NCBI RefSeq assembly: GCF_000017185.1
Contig: NC_009635.1
Span: 622,563-686,562 of the forward strand
Origin: Methanococcus aeolicus Nankai-3
GTDB taxonomy: Archaea > AGJL01 > Methanococci > Methanococcales > Methanococcaceae
Reading direction: 5' to 3'
DNA: 64,000 nt
The notes below the pieces were generated by a model. The model was given only the letters and a program-made list of their open reading frames with translations. It was not told the DNA's origin and ran no database searches. Below, in pieces: positions 19,313-29,500 of the stretch. The first letter of the stretch is position 1; each line of letters begins with the position of its first letter. Made by a program: the position numbers and the translations under genes.

Positions 19313-20323
19313 TCATCTTTTAGTTTTATTTAACAATTCTGCTACGGCAAAACTTGGAGTAGCAAGAGATACATCTTTATTATATCCTTCTTTTATTGAT
19401 ATAATATTATATTCTTGTCTTAGGGCATCAATTAATATTGGCTCCCCCAATCCAGTAATAACAATATTGTTAATATTATATTTAGTTGCTACCTTATCCA
19501 CATTAGATTTTATTAAATTTAAAAGTTTTGCATAAAATTGTTTTGCAACTTCATTTATTTCTTCTTCGCCTATTTGTTCCAAATCCCCACATAATACTTT
19601 TGACAATCTAATTTTACAATTTTGTTTATTTGTAGGAGCTCCGTCAGGAGTGTCGCAGGTGTAATCATTTGTAGTTATTTTATCCATAATAATATTAATA
19701 TCTCCCGTAATGGCAAAATATTCAGAAGATACATTTATTGTTGTATTTTCATTTTTACATTTGTATTCCACAGTATTACTTAAAAATGAAATTGGAGTTC
19801 TAAGTGTTCCGACATACAATAATTCGTTATTAATTAATCTATCAAGGTCTGTTTTTTGTGCCACTATTTTTCCATTAACTATTGGTATTATGTCCGTAGT
19901 TGTTGAACCCATATCAATTAATATACAATTATCATTTGGACATATGTTATTTTTTACAAATTCCGCCGTAGCCGTCCAATTTGATGCTGAAACCTTTATA
20001 TGCTGTTTCACAGCCTCCGAGGGCGTTAAAAAATTCCCATCTACATCAAAAATAAATATTTCTTTATTTGGAAAGGCATTTTTCACAGAATTTAATATAT
20101 CAATTACTCCTTCTTTTTTAGTTTCATAGGAATCCGCAAGTTCTGCTGTCATTACAAGTGCTATTTTTGTAATGTCTTTATGATTATATTTTGCCAATAA
20201 ATTAGTCAATTCTTTATTGTTTCTCCACATTGGAAAATATATATGGTGTATTTTATAAGTTCCATCTGATTTCATTTCTGTTATTTTGGTGTTAGCTCCG
20301 CCTATATCTATTCCAAGTATCAT
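19313..20323 (-). CDS. H4MPT-linked C1 transfer pathway protein (hydantoinase/ASKHA fold)
   Basis: About 336 aa, resembling the conserved protein found next to tetrahydromethanopterin-dependent C1 genes (MJ1427 type). The phosphate-binding loops of the ASKHA/hydantoinase-oxoprolinase fold are visible: GIDIGGANTK at the N-terminus and LIDMGSTTTDIIPI in the middle, with ITGLGEPILIDALR near the C-terminus. A kinase or ATP-dependent lyase activity is possible; the true reaction is not known to me. ATG 20323 is preferred to 20338, which would overlap the GTGAT ribosome-binding sequence. Two GGAGCTCC-like sites, one perfect near 19638, lie in it. Confidence 0.75.
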   Translation of the reverse strand: MILGIDIGGANTKITEMKSDGTYKIHHIYFPMWRNNKELTNLLAKYNHKDITKIALVMTAELADSYETKKEGVIDILNSVKNAFPNKEIFIFDVDGNFLTPSEAVKQHIKVSASNWTATAEFVKNNICPNDNCILIDMGSTTTDIIPIVNGKIVAQKTDLDRLINNELLYVGTLRTPISFLSNTVEYKCKNENTTINVSSEYFAITGDINIIMDKITTNDYTCDTPDGAPTNKQNCKIRLSKVLCGDLEQIGEEEINEVAKQFYAKLLNLIKSNVDKVATKYNINNIVITGLGEPILIDALRQEYNIISIKEGYNKDVSLATPSFAVAELLNKTKR

Positions 20324-20515
20324 ATTATCCCATATCACAATTTTTATTATTATTTTTAATCAATAATCATATCAATTATATATAATTAATATAAACTACA
20401 TTTAATAATATTTAAAATAATAAGAATAATAATAGAGAATAATAAGAGAGTAATAATAAGAACAATAATAAAAATAAAATAATAATTCATTAACTAACTA
20501 AAACACGGTGAATTT

Positions 20516-21643
20516 ATGAAATACATCACAGAAGGAAACACCAAATTAAAAATACCCGAAGATGCCACAATATCAAAAAAGGATAAAATATTTTATAATC
20601 CAATAATGGAAGTAAATAGGGACATATCAGTTTCAATAGTACAAAGTTTTTTAAATAAGTACGATAGAGATGAATTTTTTATTTGTGACCCTTTGGGGGG
20701 AAGTGGAGCTCGGGGATTAAGGTATGCCAATGAATTAAAAATAAATTCAGGAACAGGAGCTCCTCACATCACCATAGGAGACATAAACCCAAATGCCATA
20801 TCGTTAGCACAAGAAAATGCAAAATTAAATAATTTAAACAATGTAAATATAGTTCATAAAGATGCAAATGTGCTTCTTTCGGAGAATTTTAGAAAATTTA
20901 ATGTTGTAGATATTGACCCATTCGGAGCTCCCTCCCCATATTTAGATAGTGCTATAAGAAGTATTATAACCAAAAATGGTATATTATGTATGACTGCCAC
21001 AGATACGGCTGTGCTTTACGGCTCATATAGAAAAACATGTATAAGAAATTACGATGCCACACCATTAAAAGGAAATAAAGAACTTGCCATTAGGTTGTTG
21101 GTGGGACATGCCATAAGAATGGCATCAAAATACGATATTGGTCTTAAACCAATTTTTTCACATTTCACGGCACATTATGTTAGAACTTTTTTAATGACTG
21201 AAAGAGGAGCTAAAAAAGCCGATGAAGCCGTTGATAAATTAGGATATGTTAAAAATATAGAGGAAGAATATATTATTAAATCCAGAAAAGAAGGCAATAG
21301 TGATGGTTTCTGTGGATTGTATTATTTGGATAATTTAACAGATGAAAATATAACAAAAGATGCCATAAAAATTGCAGAAGAAAGAAATTACTCAAAAGAA
21401 AGCGTTAAAGTAATGAAAACCGTATATGAGGAAAGTTTAATAAATAATGTTGGTTGTTATGATGTTCATAAAATATGTAAAAACATAAAAAAGAAAGTGC
21501 CTCCTGTCGACATATTAATGAGTGGATTAAATGAAATGGGCTTTAACGCGTGTAGAACTCACCATAACCCACATAGTATAAAATCTGATGCAAAATTAAT
21601 CGATATTGTTGAATTTATTTATAAATACGATGGAAATAAATGA
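20516..21643 (+). CDS. trm1: tRNA (guanine26-N2)-dimethyltransferase Trm1
   Basis: SAM-dependent enzyme making m2,2G26 in tRNA, 375 aa. The opening YITEGNTKLKIP and FYNPIMEVNRDISV are characteristic. SAM motif I is DPLGGSGARGLRYANE (~residue 60). The catalytic motif is DIDPFGAPSPYLDSA (~137), where the GAP tripeptide is written by a GGAGCTCC palindrome. CGTG-type leader GGTGAATTT precedes the ATG. It is divergent from the C1-pathway gene, and the ~190-nt gap between them is a long purine-rich AATAATAAG repeat-like stretch. Confidence 0.94.
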   Translation: MKYITEGNTKLKIPEDATISKKDKIFYNPIMEVNRDISVSIVQSFLNKYDRDEFFICDPLGGSGARGLRYANELKINSGTGAPHITIGDINPNAISLAQENAKLNNLNNVNIVHKDANVLLSENFRKFNVVDIDPFGAPSPYLDSAIRSIITKNGILCMTATDTAVLYGSYRKTCIRNYDATPLKGNKELAIRLLVGHAIRMASKYDIGLKPIFSHFTAHYVRTFLMTERGAKKADEAVDKLGYVKNIEEEYIIKSRKEGNSDGFCGLYYLDNLTDENITKDAIKIAEERNYSKESVKVMKTVYEESLINNVGCYDVHKICKNIKKKVPPVDILMSGLNEMGFNACRTHHNPHSIKSDAKLIDIVEFIYKYDGNK

Positions 21644-21758
21644 AACTATGAACCTGGAATAATTACATTAAATAGCAAATTCCGGTATAATGATTGAATT
21701 GCAAAAGAAACCATGGAAATATTGAAAAAGAAATAAAAATAATACATATTTTAATTTT

Positions 21759-22421
21759 TTAAATAGTTCTTCCTTTTACTTTATTTATGTCAAATTTAGC
21801 CGTATCTGCAACAGCCATTACTGCAATCACTCCCGCTTGAACTGGGTCGGTAATTACTAAATCTGCCACTTTTGGCACACTTCCAACCATATTTAAAGAT
21901 ATAATTTGTATATCTGTTTTTTCTTTTAATGTTTTAACAGCCTCGGTTATTTTTCCACCCATAATCGAACCAGCCAAAACCAACAATTCGACTCGCGGGA
22001 GATTTTCCACAGATAGCACTGCATCAGCCAAATTATCTTCTCCTACAACAGGCATTGTATCTATACTTATTCTTTCCCCTCTTATATTGTGCCTATCCGC
22101 CTCACTTATTGCCCCCATTGCTACCTGCGATACCTGAGCTCCCCCCCCAATTATAATAATTCTTTTACCAAATATTTTTTTAAGTGTATCGTGGAGCTCC
22201 ACTGATTTTATACATTCCATAGAATTTAATGTGTCAATTAGTAATTTTTCATTGTCAATATTTTCAATTTCCATATATATTAATCCAATATCACTATTTT
22301 TTACAAACTGTTGAGTATATAATATATTCCCCCCTAATTTTGATATGATTCCTGTTAAATTATGTAATACTCCTATTTTATTATCTGCTCTTACAGTTAG
22401 CCCTAATTCTTTACTGTCCAT
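21759..22421 (-). CDS. ACT-domain protein with DUF5612-like C-terminal domain
   Basis: A 220-aa protein. Residues ~5-75 form an ACT domain (GLTVRADNKIGVLHNLTGIISKLGGNI), a small regulatory fold that usually binds amino acids. The rest (residues ~88-220) is a Rossmann-like domain beginning KRIIIIGGGAQVSQVAMGAI and containing LLVLAGSIMGGKITEAVK. Methanogen genomes carry this combination as a protein of unknown function. It may sense an amino acid or nucleotide. It is followed by htpX on the same strand with a gap of 24 nt, htpX lying upstream, so the two are probably one operon. Confidence 0.75.
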   Translation of the reverse strand: MDSKELGLTVRADNKIGVLHNLTGIISKLGGNILYTQQFVKNSDIGLIYMEIENIDNEKLLIDTLNSMECIKSVELHDTLKKIFGKRIIIIGGGAQVSQVAMGAISEADRHNIRGERISIDTMPVVGEDNLADAVLSVENLPRVELLVLAGSIMGGKITEAVKTLKEKTDIQIISLNMVGSVPKVADLVITDPVQAGVIAVMAVADTAKFDINKVKGRTI

Positions 22422-22445
22422 AATATTGCCTTTAATTTAATATAT

Positions 22446-23300
22446 TTAATTATATTTCGGATTTCTTGCCATTTCCATCAATTTTTCCACTCTTTCCTGT
22501 GTTGGCGGATGTGTTGAAAATAATTTCATTATACTATTGCCCCTAAATGGATTTACTATAAACATATGTTCTGTTGCAGGATTTCCATGTTCCATAGGAT
22601 ATCTGCTAACTCCTCGTTCCAATTTTTGAAGTGCATTTGCTAAATATATAGGATTTGAATATTTGGCTCCCCCTTCATCTGCATAAAATTCCCTTTGCCT
22701 TGATATTGCAAATTGAACTATTGTAGCCCCAATTGGTGCAAATATTATAAATAATAATGAACCGATAAATCCTAATGGATTGTCTTCATCATCACCTCCA
22801 AATCCAAAAATCATTCCCCATTGCATTACATTTGCCAAATACATAATAGAACCAGCTAATACCGCAACAATTGAACTTATTAATATATCCCTATGTTTTA
22901 TATGACTCATTTCATGGGCTATAACCCCCTCTAATTCCTGCGGAGTTAGTATGTCCATAATACCCGTAGTTACTGCAACAACTCCGTTTTTTGGATTTCT
23001 ACCTGTTGCAAAAGCATTTGGGGTAGCACTATGCACTATTGCAATTTTTGGTTTAGGAACGCCCGCCCTATTTGCCACAGTTTCAACAATCCTATGAAGT
23101 GCAGGGGCTTCTCTTTCATCGACAATTTTTGCCCCATAACTTGCCAATACCATTTTATCGCTATAAAAATATGCTATCAAATTTGGTATTAATGCAAATA
23201 TTATAGCAAATATTGGCGATACATTAAATAATGTAAATGCACTATATAATATGCCTGTTAAAACAGCCATTAATATTCCTACTTTTAAAGTTGAAAACAT
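22446..23300 (-). CDS. htpX: Membrane zinc protease HtpX (M48B)
   Basis: A 284-aa heat-shock-type metalloprotease that degrades misfolded membrane proteins. Two N-terminal transmembrane segments (residues ~5-25 and 28-48) and two more around 140-160 and 175-197 are apparent. The zinc site is HEMSH at residues 129-133, and the third ligand is the Glu in QREFYADEGG. The following LANALQKLE and STHPPTQERVEKL segments are conserved in the family. A GGTGAAT sequence precedes the ATG. The ACT-domain gene follows 24 nt downstream. Confidence 0.93.
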   Translation of the reverse strand: MFSTLKVGILMAVLTGILYSAFTLFNVSPIFAIIFALIPNLIAYFYSDKMVLASYGAKIVDEREAPALHRIVETVANRAGVPKPKIAIVHSATPNAFATGRNPKNGVVAVTTGIMDILTPQELEGVIAHEMSHIKHRDILISSIVAVLAGSIMYLANVMQWGMIFGFGGDDEDNPLGFIGSLLFIIFAPIGATIVQFAISRQREFYADEGGAKYSNPIYLANALQKLERGVSRYPMEHGNPATEHMFIVNPFRGNSIMKLFSTHPPTQERVEKLMEMARNPKYN

Positions 23301-23833
23301 TTTGTATTCACCATTTGGTTTAATGTTTTTTAAATTTATTTTATCTATATATTTAATATATATTTATATATTTTTAATCTTTTTGCTAGATTGTTGTAGT
23401 TAATTTTAGTTAATTTGCTATTATTTTTTATATATTATAATTCTTATTTATATTCCATATGCTCCGTTTTTTGGATAATATTTAATAAATATATATACAT
23501 ATATTGTGAATCGATAATTAACTGACCTTAACCGTCTAAAATGATTAAGGAAATAAAATATGTTAGTAATAATTAAAGTGTAGTTATGTCTTATTTATAT
23601 ATGGATTTAATGTAAAATATTCGTTGATTTACTATAAGAATATATCTATATATTTATCCAATATTGCGAAAATATTAATATTATAAATATCATAATTGTA
23701 TTGTATATATAATATATTCATACTATTATATGAGACTGTTAATGTAGCATATACATACATAAAAAATATATGTAAAATCTACAAAACATATGATGTAAAT
23801 TATGAATTATAAAAACATAAAATAGGTGGCACA
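23301..23833. other. Long AT-rich divergent spacer, htpX to gap
   Basis: 533 nt, more than 80% A+T, and no open reading frame worth calling. It must hold two divergent promoters; TATA-like ATATATA runs occur at about 23350-23370, 23490-23500 and 23700-23715. One modest hairpin, CCTTAA/TTAAGG with a 13-nt loop, lies at about 23526-23550 next to a sequence resembling a box C (ATGATTA), but there is no matching box D. Nothing stronger was seen. Confidence 0.5.
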
Positions 23834-24856
23834 ATGGCAAAAGTCTTAATAAATGGATATGGTTCAATCGGAAAAAGAGTAGCTGATGCTGTATCAATGC
23901 AAAAAGATATGGAAGTAATAGGAGTTACAAAAACAAGACCGAACTTTGAAGCCGATATGGCAGTTCAAAAAGGATATGATTTATACAGTGCAGTTGAAGG
24001 TAGAGAATCATTATTTGAGGAAAAAGGAATAGATATTCAAGGAAATATATTTGATATTATTGAGGAGGCAGATATTGTTGTAGATTGTGCCCCGGGAGGA
24101 ATTGGTAAAGATAATATCGAAAATATTTACAAAAAATACAACAAAAAGGCAATAGTCCAAGGAGGGGAAAAAGCACCATTTGTAGAGGATAGCTTTAACT
24201 CGTTATGGAGCTATGATAGATGCTATGGTAAAAATATTATTAGGGCAGTATCTTGTAATACCACAGGATTATGTAGGACGCTATATGCCATAAACTCCAC
24301 AACAGACATATTAAAGGCAAGAGTTGTATTAATTAGAAGAGGAGCTGACCCGAACGATGCAAAAAGAGGACCTATTAATGCAATAGTGCCAAATCCTCCA
24401 ACAGTTCCATCTCACCACGGACCAGATGTAGGAACAGTAATTCCAGAATTCAAGGATAAAATAATTACTTCGGCAATAATTGTTCCTACTACGCTAATGC
24501 ATATGCACTCTTTAATGGTTGAAACCACTGGAACAACCAAAGACGATGTTATTGATGCCATCGAAAAAACTCCAAGAATATTTACAGTTAGTGCGGAAAA
24601 TGGATTGGATTCAACTGCCACAATTATAGAATATGCAAGAGATATTGGAAGACCTAGATATGATTTATGGGAAATTCCAGTATGGGAAGAAAGTGTAAAT
24701 GTTGTAGATAATGAAATATTTTTAATGCAGGCAGTTCATCAAGAAAGCGATGTAATCCCCGAAAATATCGACTGTATAAGGTCAATGTTAAAAATGGAAG
24801 AAGATAATATTAAATCCATTGAAATGACAAATAAAGCTATGGGAATATTGAAATAA
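23834..24856 (+). CDS. gap: Glyceraldehyde-3-phosphate dehydrogenase, archaeal type II
   Basis: Phosphorylating GAPDH of gluconeogenesis, 340 aa, tetramer in relatives. The Rossmann motif [13 protein letters not shown] is at residues 8-20. The nucleophilic Cys is C141 in [13 protein letters not shown], with a conserved His in [17 protein letters not shown] is placed 5 nt before the ATG. The long AT-rich leader region suggests a strong or regulated promoter. Together with enolase in this window it serves sugar synthesis from methanogenic pyruvate. No GGAGCTCC occurs in the gene. Confidence 0.96.
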
Positions 24857-24935
24857 AATATTATTTTTAATAAATTTTTTTTATATTCTATTTTTTTATA
24901 TTTATTAATTTAATTTACACAATTTTAGGGAAATT

Positions 24936-26009
24936 ATGAAAACAACATATTTGGATATTTTAAAAGAAAAATTAAATAAAGATTCGGTGGTTGAGGAAAT
25001 CTCAAAGAATAGTAAAAATAGAAAAAATAAAGAAATTTTAGCTTTTAAGGTGCTTATATCCACAGTATTAAGTGCAAGAACTAAGGACGAAACCACAGAT
25101 GAAGTTTCAAAAAGGCTATATAAAAAAGTTAAAAATATAGACGATTTAATAAATATTGATATTGAGGAGCTCCAAGAATTAATTTATCCAGTTGGATTTT
25201 ATAAAACCAAAGCAAAACATTTAAAAGAGTTAGCTTTGATGGTAAAAAACAATTACAACGGCAAAATACCAAATGATATTAATGAGCTGGTAAAACTTCC
25301 AGGAGTGGGGCGAAAAACTGCAAATTTAGTTATTACGCTGGCTTTTGACGACTATGGTATTTGTGTGGATACTCATGTCCATAGAATAAGCAACAGGTGG
25401 AATTTTGTAAATACTCCCTCTCCTGAAAAAACTGAGATGGAGCTCCGTAAAAAATTGCCAAAAAAATATTGGAAAACCATCAATAATTCACTGGTTGTAT
25501 ATGGTAGGGAGGTTTGTGCCCCAATTCCAAAATGTAGCAAATGTATTCAAGAAATAAAAGAAACCTGTCCTTATTATGATAAATTGATTTACTTTAATAG
25601 TTTGTTAAATAAATATAATTTTAGAAAAATATCCAAATCCAATATTCCAAATGAAAAGGGAACCTATATTTTAAAAATAAAACTAAATGGTAGTAAAGTT
25701 ATTGAATATGGAAAAACTAAAAAAGAAAAATTCCAACGAGGATATTATTTTTATGTTGGTTCTGCCATGGGGAGCTCCTCAAACTTAAAAAATAGAATAG
25801 GGAGACATCTTAAAAATGAGAATGAGAAAAAACTCCACTGGCATATTGATTATTTGTTAAAATATGGCAATGTAAAAGAGATATTTATTACAAATAATGC
25901 CGTTGAATGCGAAGTTTCAAAAGATTTAAAGGAAAAATTTGAATTTATAAAGGGATTTGGTTGTTCTGACTGTGGTTGTGATAGTCATTTATATTATTTA
26001 AAACCGTGA
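24936..26009 (+). CDS. nth: Endonuclease III fused to a GIY-YIG-like DUF123 domain
   Basis: Residues 1-~220 are an endonuclease III base-excision glycosylase/AP lyase. The helix-hairpin-helix is [12 protein letters not shown], with catalytic K127, and the catalytic Asp is D145 in CVDTHVHR. Four Cys that can bind a 4Fe-4S cluster are C194, C200, C203 and C211, spaced 5-2-7 instead of the textbook 6-2-5. Residues ~235-357 are DUF123, with [32 protein letters not shown] and a C-terminal [10 protein letters not shown] motif. The fusion is known in methanococci. The DUF123 function is unknown, but its fold relates to GIY-YIG nucleases. Confidence 0.92.
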   Translation: MKTTYLDILKEKLNKDSVVEEISKNSKNRKNKEILAFKVLISTVLSARTKDETTDEVSKRLYKKVKNIDDLINIDIEELQELIYPVGFYKTKAKHLKELALMVKNNYNGKIPNDINELVKLPGVGRKTANLVITLAFDDYGICVDTHVHRISNRWNFVNTPSPEKTEMELRKKLPKKYWKTINNSLVVYGREVCAPIPKCSKCIQEIKETCPYYDKLIYFNSLLNKYNFRKISKSNIPNEKGTYILKIKLNGSKVIEYGKTKKEKFQRGYYFYVGSAMGSSSNLKNRIGRHLKNENEKKLHWHIDYLLKYGNVKEIFITNNAVECEVSKDLKEKFEFIKGFGCSDCGCDSHLYYLKP

Positions 26010-26034
26010 ATATTATTGGTATTATTGTTAATAT

Positions 26035-26886
26035 TTATAATTTTACAGTTCTTGAAGCACTTCTTCCAGCCCAACACTGAATACATATACCAACAGGAAG
26101 CGAAGCCGTATGACAGCCATTTATTTCAATAAATACATCTAATGCCGTGGTATTTCCCCCCAGCCCCATAGTTCCAATACCTAATTTGTTTATTTTTTCC
26201 AATAATTCTGCCTCTAATTCTGCCACTTCGTTATCATTATTTCTTTCCCCAACTTTCCTCAATAATGCTTTTTTTGCCAATTTTAAAGATATATCTGCTG
26301 TTCCACCAATTCCAACACCAACCAATATTGGGGGGCAAGGTTTTCCTCCTGCACTTGCTATTGTTTCCAATACGAATTTTTTTATCCCCTTTACTCCTTC
26401 CGATGGAGTTAACATTTTTAGGGAGCTCATATTTTCACTACCTGCTCCCTTTGGAAATACTCTTATTTCTATTTCTCTGTCAAGTTGTTCTGTAAATTCT
26501 ATGTTTATAAAGGGAGCTCCCAAACCGCAATTTGTTTTAAAATTTTCTCTTATCAATGGATGCACCACATTAGGCCTAAGTGGGACTTCTTTTGTGGCTT
26601 TTTCCACTCCCTTTTTAATTTTATCAGTAATTTCCATAATTTCAGTAGAATTGATATTTTTACCAACTTTTAAAAATAATATTGGGACTCCTGTATCTTG
26701 ACACATTGGAATATTTTCTTTCTCTGCAATTTCTATATTTTTTAATATTGCACCAAGAGTATTTTTTGAAAGCTCATTTTCTTCAATTTTTTCTGCCCGT
26801 TTCAATGCTTCTTTTACATCATTAGGCAAATGGATAACTGCTTCTTTAAAAAGTTCTACCACAATATTTTCAATATTATTGTCCAT
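26035..26886 (-). CDS. Fumarate hydratase class I, alpha subunit
   Basis: Alpha subunit (283 aa) of the two-subunit iron-sulfur fumarase/tartrate dehydratase family, converting fumarate and malate in the reductive TCA branch. Likely cluster ligands are the Cys residues in IPMCQDTGVPI, KTNCGLGAPFI and GKPCPPILVGVGIGG. The GLGAP tripeptide is coded by a GGAGCTCC palindrome. The beta subunit is not adjacent, as is usual in methanococci. Tartrate dehydratase cannot be excluded by sequence, but malate dehydrogenase in the same window fits fumarase. GGTGATTTT is located before the ATG. Confidence 0.88.
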   Translation of the reverse strand: MDNNIENIVVELFKEAVIHLPNDVKEALKRAEKIEENELSKNTLGAILKNIEIAEKENIPMCQDTGVPILFLKVGKNINSTEIMEITDKIKKGVEKATKEVPLRPNVVHPLIRENFKTNCGLGAPFINIEFTEQLDREIEIRVFPKGAGSENMSSLKMLTPSEGVKGIKKFVLETIASAGGKPCPPILVGVGIGGTADISLKLAKKALLRKVGERNNDNEVAELEAELLEKINKLGIGTMGLGGNTTALDVFIEINGCHTASLPVGICIQCWAGRSASRTVKL

Positions 26887-27014
26887 AAAATCACCATAAA
26901 TAATAAATAAGCCTATAAAATAAATATTATAAAAAATAAAATTACAATAACTTATGATTATTGAATTTTCTAATGAAAATGGAAATAAAAAAAATGGAAT
27001 ATTAATATTAAATA

Positions 27015-27854
27015 TTATTCTTTAAAATAAGCCAATATATCCTTTTCAGTAATTATTCCAACTAATTTACTTCCATCCATAACAGGTAAAGCCCAGGTAT
27101 TTTCTTTTTCCATTATTTCTACGGCCTCCCTTAATGGTGCATCGTTGCTTATTGTAGGATTTTTCTTCCCATTTATAATATCTTCAACCCTCATATTTGT
27201 TAATTCCCTTATATTTCCTGTTTTTAATTTTTCAAATACCATATCACTACCTAAAAACTCTATGAAGTCTTTTGAAGTAATTTTCCCTATTAATTTTCCA
27301 TGGGATACTACTGGCAATCTCCTAAATTCATTTCTAACCATAGTTCGTGCTACATCTTTTATTCTTTCTCCCCCTGATGCAACAACAGGATTTTTAGTCA
27401 TGTAGTCTTCTACGGTTTCTTTTTCGCCAATATCTTCTTTTAAACTTTTAAGAATAATTCTTTCTGTAATCATGGATATTAATTTATTATCTTTATCCAC
27501 AATAGGAGCTCCCCCAATATGCTTCTCAGAAAAAGTATTCAATACATCTTTTAATCTCGCAGTTTCTTTTACACATATTGGATTTGAAGCCATTATTGAT
27601 TTTACGGGTTCATTTATTGCAGCATATAAATTTCTGTTGTGTTTTGATTTAACCAAATTATATTTTGAACCTCCACCCATAAAATCCACAATATCTACGG
27701 AAGATAAAACACCCTCTACCCTATTGCTTCCAGCATCTACCACGGCAATTCTTCGAATATCCGATTCATCCATAATTTGTAAAGCATCTCTTATTGTCGT
27801 AGATGGATATATCATTATGGCATTATTGCCTTCTATTATTTTTGTTATTTTCAT
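27015..27854 (-). CDS. Four-CBS-domain protein
   Basis: A 279-aa soluble protein made of two CBS pairs: repeated units begin near residues 8, 72, 140 and 210 (for example YPSTTIRDALQIMDESDIRRIAVVD and DAPLREAVEIMEKENTWALPVMDG). CBS pairs bind adenosyl ligands such as AMP, ATP or SAM and act as energy or ligand sensors. No catalytic domain is attached. A second CBS protein follows upstream in the same orientation but 168 nt away, so co-transcription is doubtful. Its function is unknown. Confidence 0.85.
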   Translation of the reverse strand: MKITKIIEGNNAIMIYPSTTIRDALQIMDESDIRRIAVVDAGSNRVEGVLSSVDIVDFMGGGSKYNLVKSKHNRNLYAAINEPVKSIMASNPICVKETARLKDVLNTFSEKHIGGAPIVDKDNKLISMITERIILKSLKEDIGEKETVEDYMTKNPVVASGGERIKDVARTMVRNEFRRLPVVSHGKLIGKITSKDFIEFLGSDMVFEKLKTGNIRELTNMRVEDIINGKKNPTISNDAPLREAVEIMEKENTWALPVMDGSKLVGIITEKDILAYFKE

Positions 27855-28022
27855 TGCACTCCCCTCGCTATTATATTATATATTGCATATGGTAAGTCAA
27901 AATTTATATTAAGTCCATATATAAATAAGATATAACTACAATTAATATTACTCATAGATTTTATTTTCTTAATCATTTTGGGCGGATTCCAATTTCTATG
28001 GTTTTTATTTATTAATATGTTT

Positions 28023-28592
28023 TTATTTTTGCTCTAAGCAATCATCACAAATATATTGACCATTTATGTAATGCACATTACCATGATATCCGCAAACCTC
28101 ACAAATTCCTTCTGTGGTTGTGGTGGTCTCTTCATAAGTGTTTACATAATTATCGGCCTCGTCATAAGTGTCTTCTATTTTAGAGGCTTCCTTCATTATT
28201 TCAAACAATTTAGGAGATATGCTAATAATATCACTAACTGTAATTATTCCCAATAATTCATCATTTTCAATTACTGGAAGTCTTTTGATATTTTTTTTAG
28301 CCATTAATTCCGCGGCATCCATTATACTATCATTAGGAGATATTGAAATAAGTTTTAATGATGCTATCTCCTTTACCAATACATCTTTTGACCTTAAATT
28401 TTTTGCCACAATATTTTTTAACATATCTGTTTCTGTGATAATTCCAACAGGTTTTGACATGCCACCTACAATGGTCAAAGCCCCAATATCTTTTACCTTT
28501 AATATATTTGCAACTTCATAGCAGGTTGCGTCTAAGGATACCGTTTCTACGGGCGTATTCATTACTTCTGAAACCCTCAAATTAATTTCCAT
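28023..28592 (-). CDS. CBS-pair protein with C-terminal zinc ribbon
   Basis: A 189-aa protein. Residues ~8-125 form a CBS pair (MNTPVETVSLDATCYEVANIL; ISPNDSIMDAAELMAKKNIKR). An acidic/Thr-rich linker leads to a C-terminal zinc knuckle, CEVCGYHGNV and YICDDC (CxxC...CxxC, residues ~165-185). The combination of a nucleotide sensor with a possible nucleic-acid- or protein-binding zinc ribbon suggests a regulator; this is inference. ATG is preceded by GGTGATATT. A perfect hairpin-like AT-rich spacer lies upstream. Confidence 0.85.
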   Translation of the reverse strand: MEINLRVSEVMNTPVETVSLDATCYEVANILKVKDIGALTIVGGMSKPVGIITETDMLKNIVAKNLRSKDVLVKEIASLKLISISPNDSIMDAAELMAKKNIKRLPVIENDELLGIITVSDIISISPKLFEIMKEASKIEDTYDEADNYVNTYEETTTTTEGICEVCGYHGNVHYINGQYICDDCLEQK

Positions 28593-28731
28593 AATATCAC
28601 CAAATTATTTAAGTGTAAATTTAAATTGTAATTAATAATAATGAATAATATATATTATTATTTATAAATAATTTGTTATTTAGTTTATAATATATTCAAA
28701 ATTATTCGTTGGAAGGAGCTCCCAAATTATA

Positions 28732-29235
28732 TTAAAAATTTAATCTATATGCGGCCCCCTGCCCAATACCTTCGTTTACCATAATTTCAATCCATTCAAT
28801 TGCACTATCTTCGTTTAATTCTTTTAATCTGTTTTTTATCCGTTCTGCAAAATAAATAGACAATTCTTCGGCAGTGGTGGAGGTTAATGGCAATAAAACC
28901 ACATCCTCCGATGGTATTTTATATTCTTTTGTTTTATTTTGTTTACAGAATGTAAATGTGATAGAATCGTCTTCTTCATTGGTCGTATATTTTAAATGAG
29001 GATGATTTATAGGAACTAATAATTTATGGTCTAATTCCCCATAAGTTTCTTTAACTATATTTTTCAAGGTTTTGAAATCACATACAAACCCAAACTCACC
29101 GGAGGGAGCTCCACATAATTTTACATCTACATAATAAGAATGCCCGTGAATTACTCCACAACTACTATGTCCAAATACGATATGTGCTGATGCAAATCTT
29201 AATCCTGCGTATATTCCGTTTAATTCTAAAATCAT
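28732..29235 (-). CDS. 6-pyruvoyl-tetrahydropterin synthase / QueD family protein
   Basis: A 167-aa T-fold enzyme acting on a dihydroneopterin-triphosphate-like substrate, probably for archaeosine/queuosine-type 7-deazaguanine synthesis. The zinc His residues are visible in FASAHIVFGHSSCGVIHGHS (three His), and a catalytic Glu is likely in the C-terminal IEWIEIMVNEGIGQG. The tripeptide CGAPSGEFG contains a GGAGCTCC. It stands alone. In archaea some PTPS homologs serve pterin synthesis instead, so the precise product is open. Confidence 0.8.
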   Translation of the reverse strand: MILELNGIYAGLRFASAHIVFGHSSCGVIHGHSYYVDVKLCGAPSGEFGFVCDFKTLKNIVKETYGELDHKLLVPINHPHLKYTTNEEDDSITFTFCKQNKTKEYKIPSEDVVLLPLTSTTAEELSIYFAERIKNRLKELNEDSAIEWIEIMVNEGIGQGAAYRLNF

Positions 29236-29500
29236 GATTTTTCCTCGTTTTAATTATAATTTTATATAAAAATGATAATATTAATATCATAATTAATACT
29301 AATATGACATCATATTATTTAAATTTTTAAAATTTCCGATAGGAAATTCAAAATCTCTGATTTGGGTATAGAAGCTTCGCTAATATCTAAAAAAATAGGA
29401 ATATAATACACACATAATAGATTATGATAATTATTATAATAATTCATTAAAAAATTAAAAGAAAAAAGAATAATAAAGAAAAGAATAAAAGAAAGTAAAA
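29236..29500. other. Spacer with hairpins behind fwdG
   Basis: 265 nt with no gene. It holds a 7-bp hairpin AATTTCC/GGAAATT (29331-29348) followed by a copy (29350-29390) of a sequence that recurs at about 43017 and 48242 (AAATCTTTGATTTGGGTATA). As fwdG on the minus strand ends at 29501, this region may supply its 3' end; the T-rich run read on the minus strand near 29470 could act as a terminator. Confidence 0.45.

Noticed and set aside
23500-23560. CTGA and ATGATTA near a CCTTAA/TTAAGG hairpin, as a possible C/D RNA upstream of gap
   Set aside because: The order of boxes is wrong and a second D box is missing on both strands.
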